Origin: Linum tenue
Lineage: Eukaryota; Streptophyta; Magnoliopsida; Malpighiales; Linaceae
NCBI GenBank assembly: GCA_946122785.1
Contig: CAMGYJ010000005.1
Span: forward strand, 35,082,002 to 35,146,001
Direction: 5' to 3'
DNA length: 64,000 nucleotides
Shown: one piece after another, positions 48,530 through 59,905 of the stretch
Position numbering within the stretch: position 1 is the stretch's first letter
Layout of the letters: every line of letters begins with the position of its first letter
Program-made: the position numbers and the translations under genes
The notes under the pieces: model-generated
The model's input: only the letters and a program-made list of their open reading frames with translations
The model's database searches: none
Told to the model about the DNA's origin: nothing

Positions 48530-49599
48530 CTAGTACCAATAAACTACAAATTACTCATAACTATCTACAAAACAACAAACTTATATTTGTAGTCCTATAC
48601 TATATCTCTAACAAAGTGTGGCATGACGAGTTATTAGCAAAACTGAGGGAGAAAAAGATATGAAAATAATATTGACAATAAGGTTTGGGAATGAGTTATT
48701 ATGCGAAAATGGAGAGAGACAATATGTAAAAAGTGGATCTAGTGAGATTTAATCAGACTCATTTGAATTAAATTATTATAGTAATTGATAGGATTCTACA
48801 AGAAACCGTTTTTGAAAACAACAAGAAAGATACCTACAGTCATTTCACCGTTTTTGGATAACTTTTTGTTGGGTTGCCAACTTTTGTTGTCACAAAAACA
48901 ATAATTATTTTATAAAATGAACGAAACAAAAGCCTATTCAACGATTTAAATCGTTGCAATTCGATTTGATGATATTAGCATGTGTTGAGATGTATCATAT
49001 ATAAAAGGCAAAATACACTTGCATAGCCAAAACTTTCAGCTTTGTGCCACTTATAGCCACATTTGGCGAAATACCACTAATAACCACTTTTGAAAAATGT
49101 TGCGTGCCAGATATAGCCATTTCCGTTAGAAACTATGACGGTGTTAATAACTCCGTCAACTTATTTGACGGTCGGCTGACGAGGCGCCAAATCATCAGCC
49201 ACGTCATTGACAACTAAGCAAAAATTGACACGTCATCTTAATAAGATATTTATTATTTAAATTTTTTTAACACTTTCCCCATTTACCTGATCGCACGAGT
49301 CTTCCTTCTTCCCCATCTCTTTTCAGAAAACGACCACACCTCAAAAACCCAATTCTTTCTGACCTATATTCAATCTACATGGGTTGGAAGGTTGAACTTG
49401 AGCAATACCCAGAAAAAATACAGAGATAAGGGAAGTTGGTTGAGCGACTAATTGGAGGGGTTTTTTGTGGAGCTGCAAATTGGGGGATGGAATTTAGATT
49501 TTCGGATTGGGTTTAGCTATTTGGGGATGGGGGGATTTGGTTTTGCGGTGGGGGACTTGCCCCTTCTCTCTCTCACTAGTCTCATAAAGCAATTAGGTT

Positions 49600-50085
49600 T
49601 ATTGCTCACCTTGCTTCCACCGCCGCTACCTCCGGCTGCTAAGCTGTAGGCTCTCGTACGAGACATATCGCAGTTGAACCCACCGCCGCCGCCGGAGGAT
49701 TCGACTTTGGAAGCAGCGCACTTGAAGTTGGGATCCAGTAACGTGGTCGATGTAATATCCCGATGTGGAGATGGTGGGCTTGATTCGGGATTGGGCTTGC
49801 TCGTCGTCCTGTTCGTCTTCGTTGACGGCGGCGGCGGTGTCGGTCTGGTCCTCCAGGTTGTCGAACTCGTCAATCTTGGCCGGTGCTTCGTCGCCCGGAA
49901 TGTTGTTGTTGTCGTTGCTGGAGTCGGAAATCAGGGGGTTCGCGCGGATAATGGAGGCGAAATTGGCGTCGCTGCGGCGGCGAGGGGAGGTGATTCGGGG
50001 GTAGAGACGGTGGCGGTGTCGGCTGATTGGGGGCGAAGAGGAAGAGAGGCGAGAGTAGAGAGAGAGAGACGGAGAGGAGGGTAAA
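49600..50085 (-). pseudogene. Captured exon-like sequence inside the MULE, parent unknown
   Basis: Read on the minus strand, a serine/proline-rich start is followed by an acidic stretch (GDEAPAKIDEFDNLEDQTD), a GYYIDHVTGS segment and, after a frame change, DPNFKCAASKVESS and FNCDMSRTRAYSLAAGG. It ends GGAAGCAAG followed by GTGAGC, a good splice donor. This looks like the first exon of a secretory or Golgi-type protein that a MULE picked up. I do not recognise the parent, and the frame change argues that it is not expressed as a normal protein. Confidence 0.45.
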
Positions 50086-50264
50086 ATTAGGGATTCTGTT
50101 TTTTTTTATCCACGTGAAACGCAGGCTTGACACGTAAGCCCTTTCATTTGCCCAGTCACACTTAACGTTAACAGCGTTAAAGAATCGGACGGAAGTGGTT
50201 ATTAGTGGTATTTCGCCAAATGTGGCTATAAGTGGCACAAAGGTGAAAGTTTTGGCTATGCAAG

Positions 50265-51033
50265 TAGGGGTGTACATGGGTCGGGTGGTTCGGGTTTAGT
50301 CATTTTAATCACCCGACCCATGCACTACGGTTTGGGAAATATCAAACCCAAACCCACTCAAAAAGTTTTAAACCCTACGGTTTGTTTCTAATTGGGTTGG
50401 GTCGGGTTGGCGATATTTTTAAGTAAAAACCCAACCCAACATAAAATATATAATTATTCTACATCATAAAAATATTTTATAACTAATTAAAACTTTAAAC
50501 GAATGAACCAAGGTGAAAGGTATGAAAATTTACAAATGTTGTTTAAATTTTAGTAAAATTTAAACAATTTCAACATCTGTCTTGTTTTTTTTCACGATAT
50601 TTGTTGAAATAGGCTAAAAATTTTATAAACAAACGCATCCATCATATGTTATTCTATTAAAATTGTACACAAGAAAAAGGATTACGTGAATCATTACTAT
50701 ATTCAATTTATGTCTAAACTTTAAGTTGAAGAATGCATTAGATTAGGGAGATCATGAGAGAAAAACATGGCGAAATATCTTAATTTTCTCATAAGTATAT
50801 GACTATATACTACATAAATATTTTTTAGATCCGAACTCATACTAATAGTTGGAACACGGGTTGGGTCGGGTTCTACGGGTTTTGTAATCCAAAATCTAAA
50901 CCCAACCCAAAAGAGGCGGGTTGTACAAAAGAAAACCCTCACTCAACCCAAAACTTTCGTTTTAGCGATAAATACGGGTGGGTTGGTTCGGATTGGACGG
51001 GTGGGTCGGTTTGCGGGTGTGTTTGTTCACCCC
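50265..51033. mobile_element. hAT-like element inserted in the right tip of the MULE
   Basis: A 769-bp insertion starting TAGGGGTGTACA and ending GTTCACCCC. The flanking 8-mers TATGCAAG (50257-50264) and TATACAAG (51034-51041) differ at one position. Removing it restores the MULE's inverted repeat. The interior has GGTTGGGTCGGG-type repeats near both ends and no frame of interest. Confidence 0.7.
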
Positions 51034-51061
51034 TATACAAGTGTATTTTGCCTATACAAAA

Positions 51062-51932
51062 TGTATAGCAAAATTGGGAACAACTTGAGGTGGAAAAGAA
51101 GATCACTACACATATAAATATATAGTAATATTAAACTCAAGGAAGCGTACAACACAATGTATATAAGGTTTCAGTTGAGTACATATATGGCTAATTCACT
51201 GTGTCTGACGTTATGATCTGCAGAGTGTCGGGGGATATCACTAGCCCTGCTCCGCTTACATGACAGCATACCGTCTCCTCCATCGTTCGACAGGAAAGAA
51301 ATATTGATTACTTACTTTCCACTAGTTTTCTTTTCCCATATATATACCACCTTATTAGTTATTACTTATTACTACCTTCACCATGAATTTATTAAAACCA
51401 TTGTAACTAAATATCCATATCCATAAAATTTAATTTTCCCACTAATTGTCAACATATTTTAACTCAAATCCAAAATCATTACATGTCGCGAATGAGGTGA
51501 GTAAGCCAACAATATAAAAAAAAATGCATAAAACGTGTGAATCTTCTCTGTATCGTTCTTGCACATGAATCATTTTAACTCAAATCCAAAATCGTTACAT
51601 GTCGCAAACGAGCTGAATTTCTCGATTTATGTGCATCATTCTTGCACATGGATCATGTTAATCTTCTTCTCTATATCGTTCCAATTTTATCGAATGTCTC
51701 CGAAAGGACTAATAAAGTGTTGGATTTGAAAACAATCAAAATATTGTAAGTACCTGAAATATGGGGGAAAACAGTGATTAATTACAAAGGACAAAAAAAC
51801 CATTGTTAAAATGTTGTAATTAGATAAAATATGGGAAAATAAGAAAAAGGCAAATAACTCCAAAAGAAAAAGATTCCACGAAGAATATAATTTTGAATAA
51901 AGAACATTATTTTATGGAATTCTCTGACCCCC
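51062..51932. other. Upstream region of the ERF gene with a local duplication
   Basis: No gene. The sequence around AACTCAAATCCAAAATC..TTACATGTCGC occurs at about 51462-51500 and again at about 51577-51615, and CTTGCACATG.ATCAT recurs as well, an imperfect tandem duplication of about 115 bp roughly 300-470 bp before the ERF TATA box. Confidence 0.5.
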
Positions 51933-51939
51933 TATAAAT
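51933..51939 (+). promoter_or_regulatory. TATA box of the ERF gene
   Basis: TATAAAT lies 148 bp upstream of the ERF start codon. The AC-rich leader between them is typical of plants. Consensus and spacing only. Confidence 0.6.
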
Positions 51940-52080
51940 TCAGATCAACCTGGGGGAACCGGTTCTTGCAAAAGGATCTCTCCGTCTTTCTCTCCCACAT
52001 ATTAAAAAGAGTGACGACAACAAAACAGCTACGCTAAAATCACCAACACAACAAAACAACAAATTTCTCGGCGGGATATC

Positions 52081-52755
52081 ATGTCTTCCAGCTTATCTCC
52101 GCCGCCCGCCGGAACTCAAATGTCGGCCTCGCCTGTCCTGGAGGGAATAGCTGCCGTCGTGGGCGAGGAGGTCTTGTACGGTACCAGCTACAGGAACCGG
52201 GCGATGAGCATCAACAGCACACGCGCCGCCGCCGACGGCCCCCAGCACCACCCGGCGGCGAGGAGCTTCCGAGGGGTGAGGAAGCGGGCGTGGGGTCGGT
52301 GGTCGGCGGAGATACGGGACAGGATAGGGCGGTGCCGCCACTGGCTGGGGACGTTCGACACGGCGGAGGAGGCGGCGCGTGCCTACGACTCCGCCGCTCG
52401 GAAGCTGAGAGGGGCCAAAGCCAAGACCAACTTCGACATCCCTTCCGTCATCCCCGAACCGTTAGTCCCCTCCCCTGCTGCCGTCCCCGCGCCGACCAAG
52501 ATCAGGAAGCGGAGCAGCAAGAACGGCGGCGCTGGCCATCACAGCAGCAACAACAAGTGCGCGGTGGTGACGTCAACTGCTCAGCTGTTCGGTAGCAGCA
52601 GCTGTGGCGGTAATAGTCATCACGACGTCATGACCAGCTCTGCCGGCGGCGGCGGAGGTGGTAATAGTGGTGGGAACATGAGTAGTGGTATGGTGGAGCT
52701 GGAGCTGAAGTTGGGAGTAGGTGGTCAAGTAGGGTTTCGTTGGTATGATCTCTAA
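52081..52755 (+). CDS. AP2/ERF transcription factor with C-terminal LxLxL (EAR-like) motif
   Basis: Single-exon, 224-residue ERF-family DNA-binding protein, expected in the nucleus on GCC-box-like promoters. One AP2 domain spans about residues 62-119 ([43 protein letters not shown]), with the YRG and RAYD elements intact. The residue usually Ala in ERF-type domains is Ser (WSAEIRD), and the usual Pro of RPWGRW is Ala. The aspartate typical of ERFs (EIRD) is kept. The C-terminus carries L207-E-L209-K-L211, matching the LxLxL form of the EAR repression motif, so a repressor role is likely but inferred. The region between is basic (KIRKRSSKN) and Ser/Gly-rich. The start is the first ATG after the leader. 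Intact; the exact orthologue is not identified. Confidence 0.93.
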   Translation: MSSSLSPPPAGTQMSASPVLEGIAAVVGEEVLYGTSYRNRAMSINSTRAAADGPQHHPAARSFRGVRKRAWGRWSAEIRDRIGRCRHWLGTFDTAEEAARAYDSAARKLRGAKAKTNFDIPSVIPEPLVPSPAAVPAPTKIRKRSSKNGGAGHHSSNNKCAVVTSTAQLFGSSSCGGNSHHDVMTSSAGGGGGGNSGGNMSSGMVELELKLGVGGQVGFRWYDL

Positions 52756-53253
52756 GTACTTGTACGTTGTACGTTATACGTACAAGCTACTATATATATA
52801 ATAATAATATATATGAAATCGTAGGAGATGATATATATGTTCCATTATATGAGTCTATGCATGCATGCGTGCTTTCTCACCAATTTTGGAACACTGTATT
52901 TAGGCTAGGCTGTTAGTGGTGAAGATGATGGATTTTAGTTAGTTGTCTGGTGGGTAAATGGAGGTTGCTCGATTACCAGCTGGGACAGGGTGTTCATCTT
53001 CCAGCTTGGGTTTCCTCTGTATTGATATTTTCTTGGTAATTGCTAATGTAGGGTAAATTACATCATGCATGTCAGTACTGAATTACCTAGCTAGGTACCT
53101 AGTATTTTCGTTTTGTGATAGCAAAAGGCTTAGAGTTGGGATTTAATTAGTGTCATCCTGCACTTACAGGAACAAAATAATAATATGTTGATGGTGAAAC
53201 TGATGTTTAAATCTTACTCGTTAAATATCAAAATTCAGGATTTGAAATAGATA
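52756..53253. other. 3' flank of the ERF gene
   Basis: Probable 3' untranslated region, with TA-rich repeats just after the stop codon (ATATATAATAATAATATATAT). No further gene. Confidence 0.5.
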
Positions 53254-53262
53254 TATTTTAGA

Positions 53263-55983
53263 ACGGTAAATTGCAAGTTTGGTCACTAGAATTACTAAAA
53301 TGTTTCAAGTTTGTCACTAAAATAAGTTTATTCTATTCATGGTCACTAAATTAGTTCAACAGTTCAAATTTGGTCTCTCTGTTAGTCTCCGTTAATTTTT
53401 GCAAATGTGGCAGTCAACTTTGATAGTTGACCGTTAAATGTGTGATGTGGCAATTAAAAATTATAAAAATAAAATTTAATCTTCTTATAATTTCCACCTC
53501 ACTACCACAGTAAATTAAAAAATAAATAAAACATAAATATTATAGTTATAATTTCCGCTCCACTTCCCTCTCCAGCCATCGCCTTCTCTGATTCCACATC
53601 TGTGACTCGGGGAGCTTGAGCCTAACTAGTGATTCAGTCTTAATTGTACACTTTGTACCCCCGGTTTTCCTAGTTGTTTGAGGCATTTTTACTCCGGGAG
53701 GTTTGGTTTTACGCTGGGTTTTGCTCGATTTTGTGCATTTCAGTCTATACCAGGTGAACCAGCCCTGGAGTCAAAAGTTGGGCAAAAAGGCGAAAAATCG
53801 GGTCAAAGGATGGAGGCAATAGCTGATCACGGTGGAAGCAGTTAGTTCATGGTCAGGGCGACCGTGAACCGGAGCCGTAAACTGTGAACCGCAGGCATCC
53901 AGGGACACTTTTGCTTTCACTAGACTCAAACCCAAGCCGTAGACCGTGAACTGGATTATTGATGCAGCGCGTTGAGTTCACAACCGTGAACTGGGATCGT
54001 GATGTGAGCCAGACCTGGGTATAAAAAGAGGTTTGAGCTGAATGAGAAATGAGGAGACACCTAGTGTGAGAAACTTCTTCAGATTTCTAGAGTGAGAAAG
54101 TGACGAACCAAAGAAGAGAAGAAGTTAGGGTTTTATCTTCAAGCGAAGTTTTGGGAATTCCTTCCCCAAAGGAGGATCTCTTCAACACAAGGAGCAAGGC
54201 TAGTATCTCCATGATGGTTTGCTTTCTTCTCTCTTGTGTTTCCCCTTCTTTTAGCATGGAGTAGTTCCTTATTTCACTTGGGTGTTTGTAAACCCTAGCT
54301 ACAATTATGTGAATGTTTGTATGGATTGAATGATTTATGTGTGGATGTGTTTTAATATGAATTTGGAGGTATTTTCATGAAAGATTGTGTTATGTGTTTG
54401 CTTCTATTTGTCATTCTAACCTAGGTAGAGAGAAAACCCCCTTTCTTTAAAAGAGGCTTGTAAAGCTGGATTTTCTTAGGCAAATTCTGTCTCCTATCTA
54501 GGTTAATGTAGGGAAACCCTCTTTGTTCGTATTAGCACCTAGGGTTGGTTGTAATTTGGCCGTCCGAACTCCGATTCGAGGGTGAAGTCTTGACAACCCT
54601 TAGTCAATAGGTCACGAGAGCTACTTTGGTGGCTTGAATCGAATTCCCTTGACCTATTGACCGAGAGAGTGGCGTTTGTCCACTTGTTGCACTTCCCTAT
54701 GGTTTACAACCTCCTTACCACACGTGTTTATTAGATCCGACAAGTCATAATTCCTAGCTAGGGGGAGCAACACCCTGGTGAAGCCTTCTCAATTAGTGTC
54801 AAATTCATTTACTTTTCCAAACGTTTTAGCTATAGATCGTTGTTGTCACCAAAACCAATCGCTAGATAATGTTACAAAAAATCAAAGTAGGGGTACATGG
54901 ATCAGCCTGGATTGACATTTAAACATACTTGCCCTATATTTCACCCAATTAAGGTTTATACTTAGGCCTTAATTTAAAATTTTATTGTGATATTCGGGAC
55001 GAGTCAACCAGCTTTCTGCTGAGCAAACTCGTCGAGAATAAGAAGCAGTCACCCTCCACAATGATGATGTTCACCCACGACGCCAATTTCGCTTCAAGTG
55101 CAGCCACCATCTAGCCGGCTAGCGGGAGGATATTCGATGCATGGTTTAGACTTATAGATCTCAATTTCCAGTTCTTGCAGTTTCAGCCGTTTAAAGATAG
55201 AACCTTTGAGATGCAGAAACAAGGTTAGTATACTACACTGTAAATTAAAGCGAACAACTTTCTCCTTGACATCGTGTAAATTTGGGTATTTCTTTGATAC
55301 CCATTTGTAGGGGGATGATGATTCTACCCATTTGTAAATTAAAGCGGCTGAGAACTTGTTGTTTAGGGTGGACGCCAACAAGGTCGCCATTGTCGGAAAA
55401 AGAATCGTGTCCGTCGTTGCAGCTGGATTATTATTATTAGGAGGGTCGCGCCACCGTCGTCTGAAAAGGCACCCGCTGTCGCTGGTTATTTGATGATTTG
55501 GAACTGGTGGCGGCTGCTGCTGCTAGGGTTTTCCCTCATCACGACCGAGGAGGAAGTTGGTGGACGAGGGAGGGAAGAGTTACTGCGAGTCTGCGACTGC
55601 CAATGGAGGAGAGACGCTTGTTCGTCCTGCAGCCGCCGCCGGGGACATTGCGGAGGGTGTCGACGCGGCCGGTCTAGTAGCACTTGCAGGCTTTGCTGAA
55701 GAGTGGAGCGGAGTAGAAATTATAATATTTATATTTTATTTATTATTTTAATTTACCGAGGTGGAAATTATAAAAAGATTAATTTTTTAATTGCCACACC
55801 ACACATTTAACGGTCAACTATTTAAGTTGTCTGCCACATCGTCGAAAGTTAACAGAGACTAACAGAGAGTGACCAAACTTAAATTGTTGAACTAATTTTA
55901 GTGACCATAAAGGGAATAAACTAATTTTAGTGAAGAAAGTGAAACATTTTAGTAATTCTAGTTACCAAACTTACAATTCACTC
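53263..55983. mobile_element. MULE with long terminal inverted repeats, no transposase
   Basis: A 2721-bp element. The inverted repeats are about 300 bp (53263-53580 against 55695-55983), recognisable from TTGGTCACTAGAATTACTAA-type, GTTGAACTAATTT and GTGGCAATTAAAAA blocks at both ends in opposite orientation. The flanking 9-mers TATTTTAGA (53254-53262) and TATTTTACA (55984-55992) match at eight of nine. Inside lie a probable solo LTR (53630-55006) and a remaining 690 bp that I cannot identify. A 98-codon frame at 55094-55390 (minus) has no recognised family. Confidence 0.8.
53630..55006 (+). mobile_element. Probable solo LTR inside the MULE
   Basis: A 1377-bp segment beginning TGATTC and ending GAGTCA, flanked by ACTAG (53625-53629) and ACCAG (55007-55011), four of five matching. 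A TATAAAAAG box at about 54021-54029, followed by a leader-like region (about 54060-54200), fits an LTR promoter reading +. Only one copy is seen and no gag/pol is present, so if it is an LTR it is solo. Confidence 0.5.
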
Positions 55984-55992
55984 TATTTTACA

Positions 55993-57003
55993 ATCTAGAG
56001 GTGATGGCCACAATGCAGCGCATTGAGATCCTTGATCGACCCAGTGCCACTGGATTATGAATATTTGCCACATTTTTCAACTTGACATCATGTTATCGTC
56101 CATATAGCATATCCCACATTACACGAAGAGTATTCCACTATACTGTCCATAAATAACCTATCTGGACAGACAAGCCCAGATAAATTGTGGGCATTTCGTA
56201 GACAATGTGAAACATTTGTAGTACGAGAAATTTAACTATACTTTATACTTTAAGGGGTTGTTTGCATGAAGCATTTACAAAACGAGTCATTTGTCTAAAT
56301 GTAGGCATTTAAGAAATGTAGACATTTGAAAATGTGCGTAGTACAAATGAATTGTTTGTTTAAAAGTTTTTAGATGAGTCATTTTTAAATGCGCTATTTG
56401 TATAATGTTATCATTTTACCCTTACATGTAATATGTTCCGTTAGTTTGTTTTCTATTCTAATAAAACCAACTACATAAACAAAATTATTTTGCAACCAAC
56501 AAAACTTGTTATTTGGGTGTTTTGCCATGTCTAATACTACTTTTTAACTTTAAATAATAATTACATGTTAACTTTCTTTATAAAAAATAACGCCTCCATA
56601 AATCAAATTTTAAGCTAATTACAAATGATAGTAATTGTGAACGAAAATGATGCGCCATTACGTAGATGACCAACCCTTTTTAACGTTAATGAAATTTGGA
56701 AGAAAAAAATAATAGTTCCGAGAGAAGAAGTAGCAATAACATAGAAAACAAATAAGAGAAGGATAAATGAAACCCTTTTTAGCGTTGCAGCTGGATTATT
56801 ATTATTAGTACTACTAGAATTGCTAATGAAATTTTTTCAATATAATAGATAAAATAGTAAAAATAATAAATGCATATCAAGAAGGAATATTAAATATACT
56901 AAAAGATTATAATCTATAATTAAAATCAATATTAGAAGATCTATTTAAACTCATAATTCAGTTAAAAGCACTACTAAAATCTTATTGATAATTAATACAT
57001 CAA
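55993..57003. other. Intergenic AT-rich sequence; decayed charged coding relic at its right edge
   Basis: No intact gene. The region 56830-57003 reads as a lysine/isoleucine-rich broken frame that seems to continue after the LTR insertion at about 60754. A 25-bp string shared with 55416-55440 occurs at 56784-56808. Confidence 0.35.
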
Positions 57004-57710
57004 TGTAACACCCCACCCTAAAATTCATGGGTTGAACCAATGGTTCACACGCAAAGAGGAATCTCTATTGGGGGTTACGCAAAAACTTGACTATTTAGCA
57101 CTAGTAATATACATACCTACATTATTTTGATCCAAAATCACAACAATCCATTCTCAAATTACTCATCATATTCCAAACATCAACTCGATCTAGTTCATTT
57201 ATTTTAGGTAAACCAAATCAGATTGTCATTCACTACTATGCTCATTACGGTACTATCTACTATGCAATACCCAAATCATCGACTCATAAAACATAAATGA
57301 GAATTATTTCAAAATCTGGGAAAACTTCAAAATCAATCCTCCATCGATCATTGTGCAGTGCCAGAGTTCCTCTCAAATCATTCGAACCTGTAAGAAACTG
57401 AACAGAAGTGGGTCAGCAACTAAGCTGTGTGTGTGGATCTTTCCCACGACCTAGTTTCGGGACCCCAATCAGCTAATCAAACAGTCGCAATCAATCGTAA
57501 TTTAGTACTCTAGATGCCATCTTAAATCATCATAAATAAATTATCGATCAAATTATCGAATCCACCAACTCATCATCACCAAATCAATTTATCCAATAAG
57601 ATAATCACATAATTTCACTAACACATAATCAATGCATGATATGAAAATTCCGGTTAATTATTAATGGCGCCAAGGTCACCATACACTTACCCTCGCTCGA
57701 GCAAATCATC

Positions 57711-57833
57711 ATCCGTGGTGCTCATGCAACCACAACACTCAATCCGTGGTGCTCATGCAACCACAACACTCAATCCGTGGTTTTTAACCACAACACTCAT
57801 TCGTGGTGCTCATGCAACCACAACACTCAATCG
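57711..57833. repeat. Four tandem copies of a 31-bp unit
   Basis: Units start at 57711, 57742, 57773 and 57799 with ATCCGTGGTG or variants, each followed by CTCATGCAACCACAACACTC. The third unit is 5 bp shorter. The unit contains GTGGT and ACCAC, so each copy can form a small hairpin. It lies in the probable LTR. Confidence 0.85.
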
Positions 57834-59292
57834 CATAAGCGAGCTAAATCTACCCACTCTCAAGGGGCGAGGGTAAGTGCAGGCCCTTTCTATGTCTACG
57901 TGAATTAATATGATCACGAATCAAACTATTTCCATTTTTCTCATCCATCACAATCAATCCGGAATCAATGTAGTCTCACAGATTGACCAGTCCATATATA
58001 TAGTTCCTGTCGATTATCAACTCGACGTTTCAAAAAAAATCAACTATTTCATCATCCAATACCGAATCACATAAATCATTTCATTCTCCAGTAAATCTAC
58101 TCAGCAGTACCATGTCACCATTCCTCATCCAAAATTCATCAACAATTTCACGAAATAGCGCCAACGCAAATAATTATAAATAACCCGGTTGCGGTTAAAA
58201 ATATCCTTAACTCAAAATTCACTTTCCTTCATTAAAATCCTCACAAAGTTTATGTAAATGAATTTATTGACCCAAAAACCATTTAATCCAGCTATGGTCA
58301 TAAAAATTAATTTAGACAATAAAATATAAAAAATCTCGTATTAATCCTTATTTTACGGTAACTTAAATTCCCACAAAACAGTAATTCCAAAAATCTCCCA
58401 AAAATACAAGAACCTCCATTTATCATCCTAAAATAGGTCTGTCCAGTTTTTATATTTTTCAATAGCTCAAAACCATGAAAATAATATTACACTCGGTATT
58501 TACCGCAAATCTCATATTAAGTTCGTTTTTACCATTTTAAAGATAAAAACTCCACCAACTGTCTAATTTACCCTTTCCAGACCAAAACCCATTTAACCAT
58601 CCACACTAACCATTTTAAAGTGATCAAAATCTTAAAGATAAATAAAACACGTTTTTACCGAGCTTTCCGTAAAATTCATCTTTATGATGTTTTTAATCCG
58701 AAAACCATTTTCAAGTGAAATCTTCTGCTCAATCTGACCCAACATCATTTTAGACAAACAACAATCTCTTATATCAGTTTTAAACTCAATAAACCCAACT
58801 ATTCATTTTTACGGTGAAACTTGTCAAATACCGATACATACGCCGTAAAATCCACAACAATAGAGATTAATCACCAAATAATCATATCAGCAACCAAGTC
58901 ATCAACCAAACCAATCCATCCATCAAAATATGCAAATCAAGGATAAATAATCGATGCAATAATTAAGGTCCTCTTAATCCCCACACCTTAATTTAGCCGA
59001 TTCCAAGTCGGGAATTAAGTTCTAAAATTCCAGAGATTGACTCTATAAAATTCTCCTCGTTCCTATGGTCGAGTAGGCTCAAACGGTTCGTCGTTTGGAC
59101 GTCAAACGAAGAAACTGCGAGCCGATTACTAATTAGTACGACAAATTACATAACAGTACTCTATATTTTCGAACTGCCTGATACAGTTCCAGAACTTAAA
59201 AATCGTACAATTATACGCACAGACTTTCGAACCTCGTTTCTCTCTCGTTTGAGCTCAGAATTCGATTCCGTCGACTCCGTGATGCTCCTGGA

Positions 59293-59905
59293 CAGGGGCG
59301 GAGCTACAAGGTTGGAAGGAGGTGCCATGGCACACCCTTGATTTAGGGGAACACTTCCAAAACTTAGTTGAGTAAATATTACTCATAATGAAATTTGAAC
59401 CACAAATCTCAATGTCAATGGTCAATTTTTTACAATTCAATCTCAATTAATTATATAAATTAATTCTACCTACGAATTTCTATATTAATATAGTCTAATT
59501 TATCAAAATGAATAAGAGGGTGCAAATTATTAGAGGAAATCATTGAACTTCTTATGCCAACGATAGTCGGAAGAGAAAATTGGTTCTCATCAATATATTT
59601 GCTTGTGAAACTTGGTTTAATTTGCTACTACCTTTTGTAAATATACATGTTGATATTATCAACACCAAAAAATACATATCGATATAAAGTTTTTTGCAAT
59701 GAAACGATTGACCAGCCTTCGACTTAATTCAAAAATTTGTGAATGATTATTTGGTGGGATAATATTAAGAGCAAATCTTTGTAGTTTGGACAATTATGTA
59801 GTTTTAAAATAATTTTATTATATCAAACAAGCAATCGCATCATGAGTTATTGTTCAAAAATTATTTTCATGCACACCCTTACATAAAATTCTGGCTACGC
59901 CACTG
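59293..59905. mobile_element. hAT-type element, copy 4, inside the probable LTR
   Basis: A 613-bp element starting CAGGGGCGGAGC and ending CTGGCTACGCCACTG, flanked by the perfect 8-bp duplication CTCCTGGA at 59285-59292 and 59906-59913. It has ATGGCACACCCTTG near the left end and GCACACCCTTA near the right. No protein. Confidence 0.87.

Larger units (their letters stand above)
49007..51052. mobile_element. MULE carrying gene-like sequence (possible Pack-MULE)
   Basis: Bounded by GGCAAAATACACTTG and its inverse CAAGTGTATTTTGCC. The inverted repeat extends about 85 bp inward (TTGTGCCACTTATAGCCAC, ATTTGGCGAAATACCACTAA on both sides). The flanking 9-mers TATATAAAA (48998-49006) and TATACAAAA (51053-51061) match at eight of nine. 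A hAT-like element (50265-51033) is inserted 19 bp from the right tip. No transposase is present; instead there is GC-rich exon-like sequence at about 49600-50085 on the minus strand. Confidence 0.8.

Noticed and set aside
52290..52595. 101-codon plus-strand frame overlapping the ERF gene
   Set aside because: Out-of-frame shadow of the GC-rich AP2 coding sequence.
55094..55390. 98-codon minus-strand frame in the MULE
   Set aside because: Open but unrecognised; no splice or start support, so not called as a gene, although it may be captured sequence.
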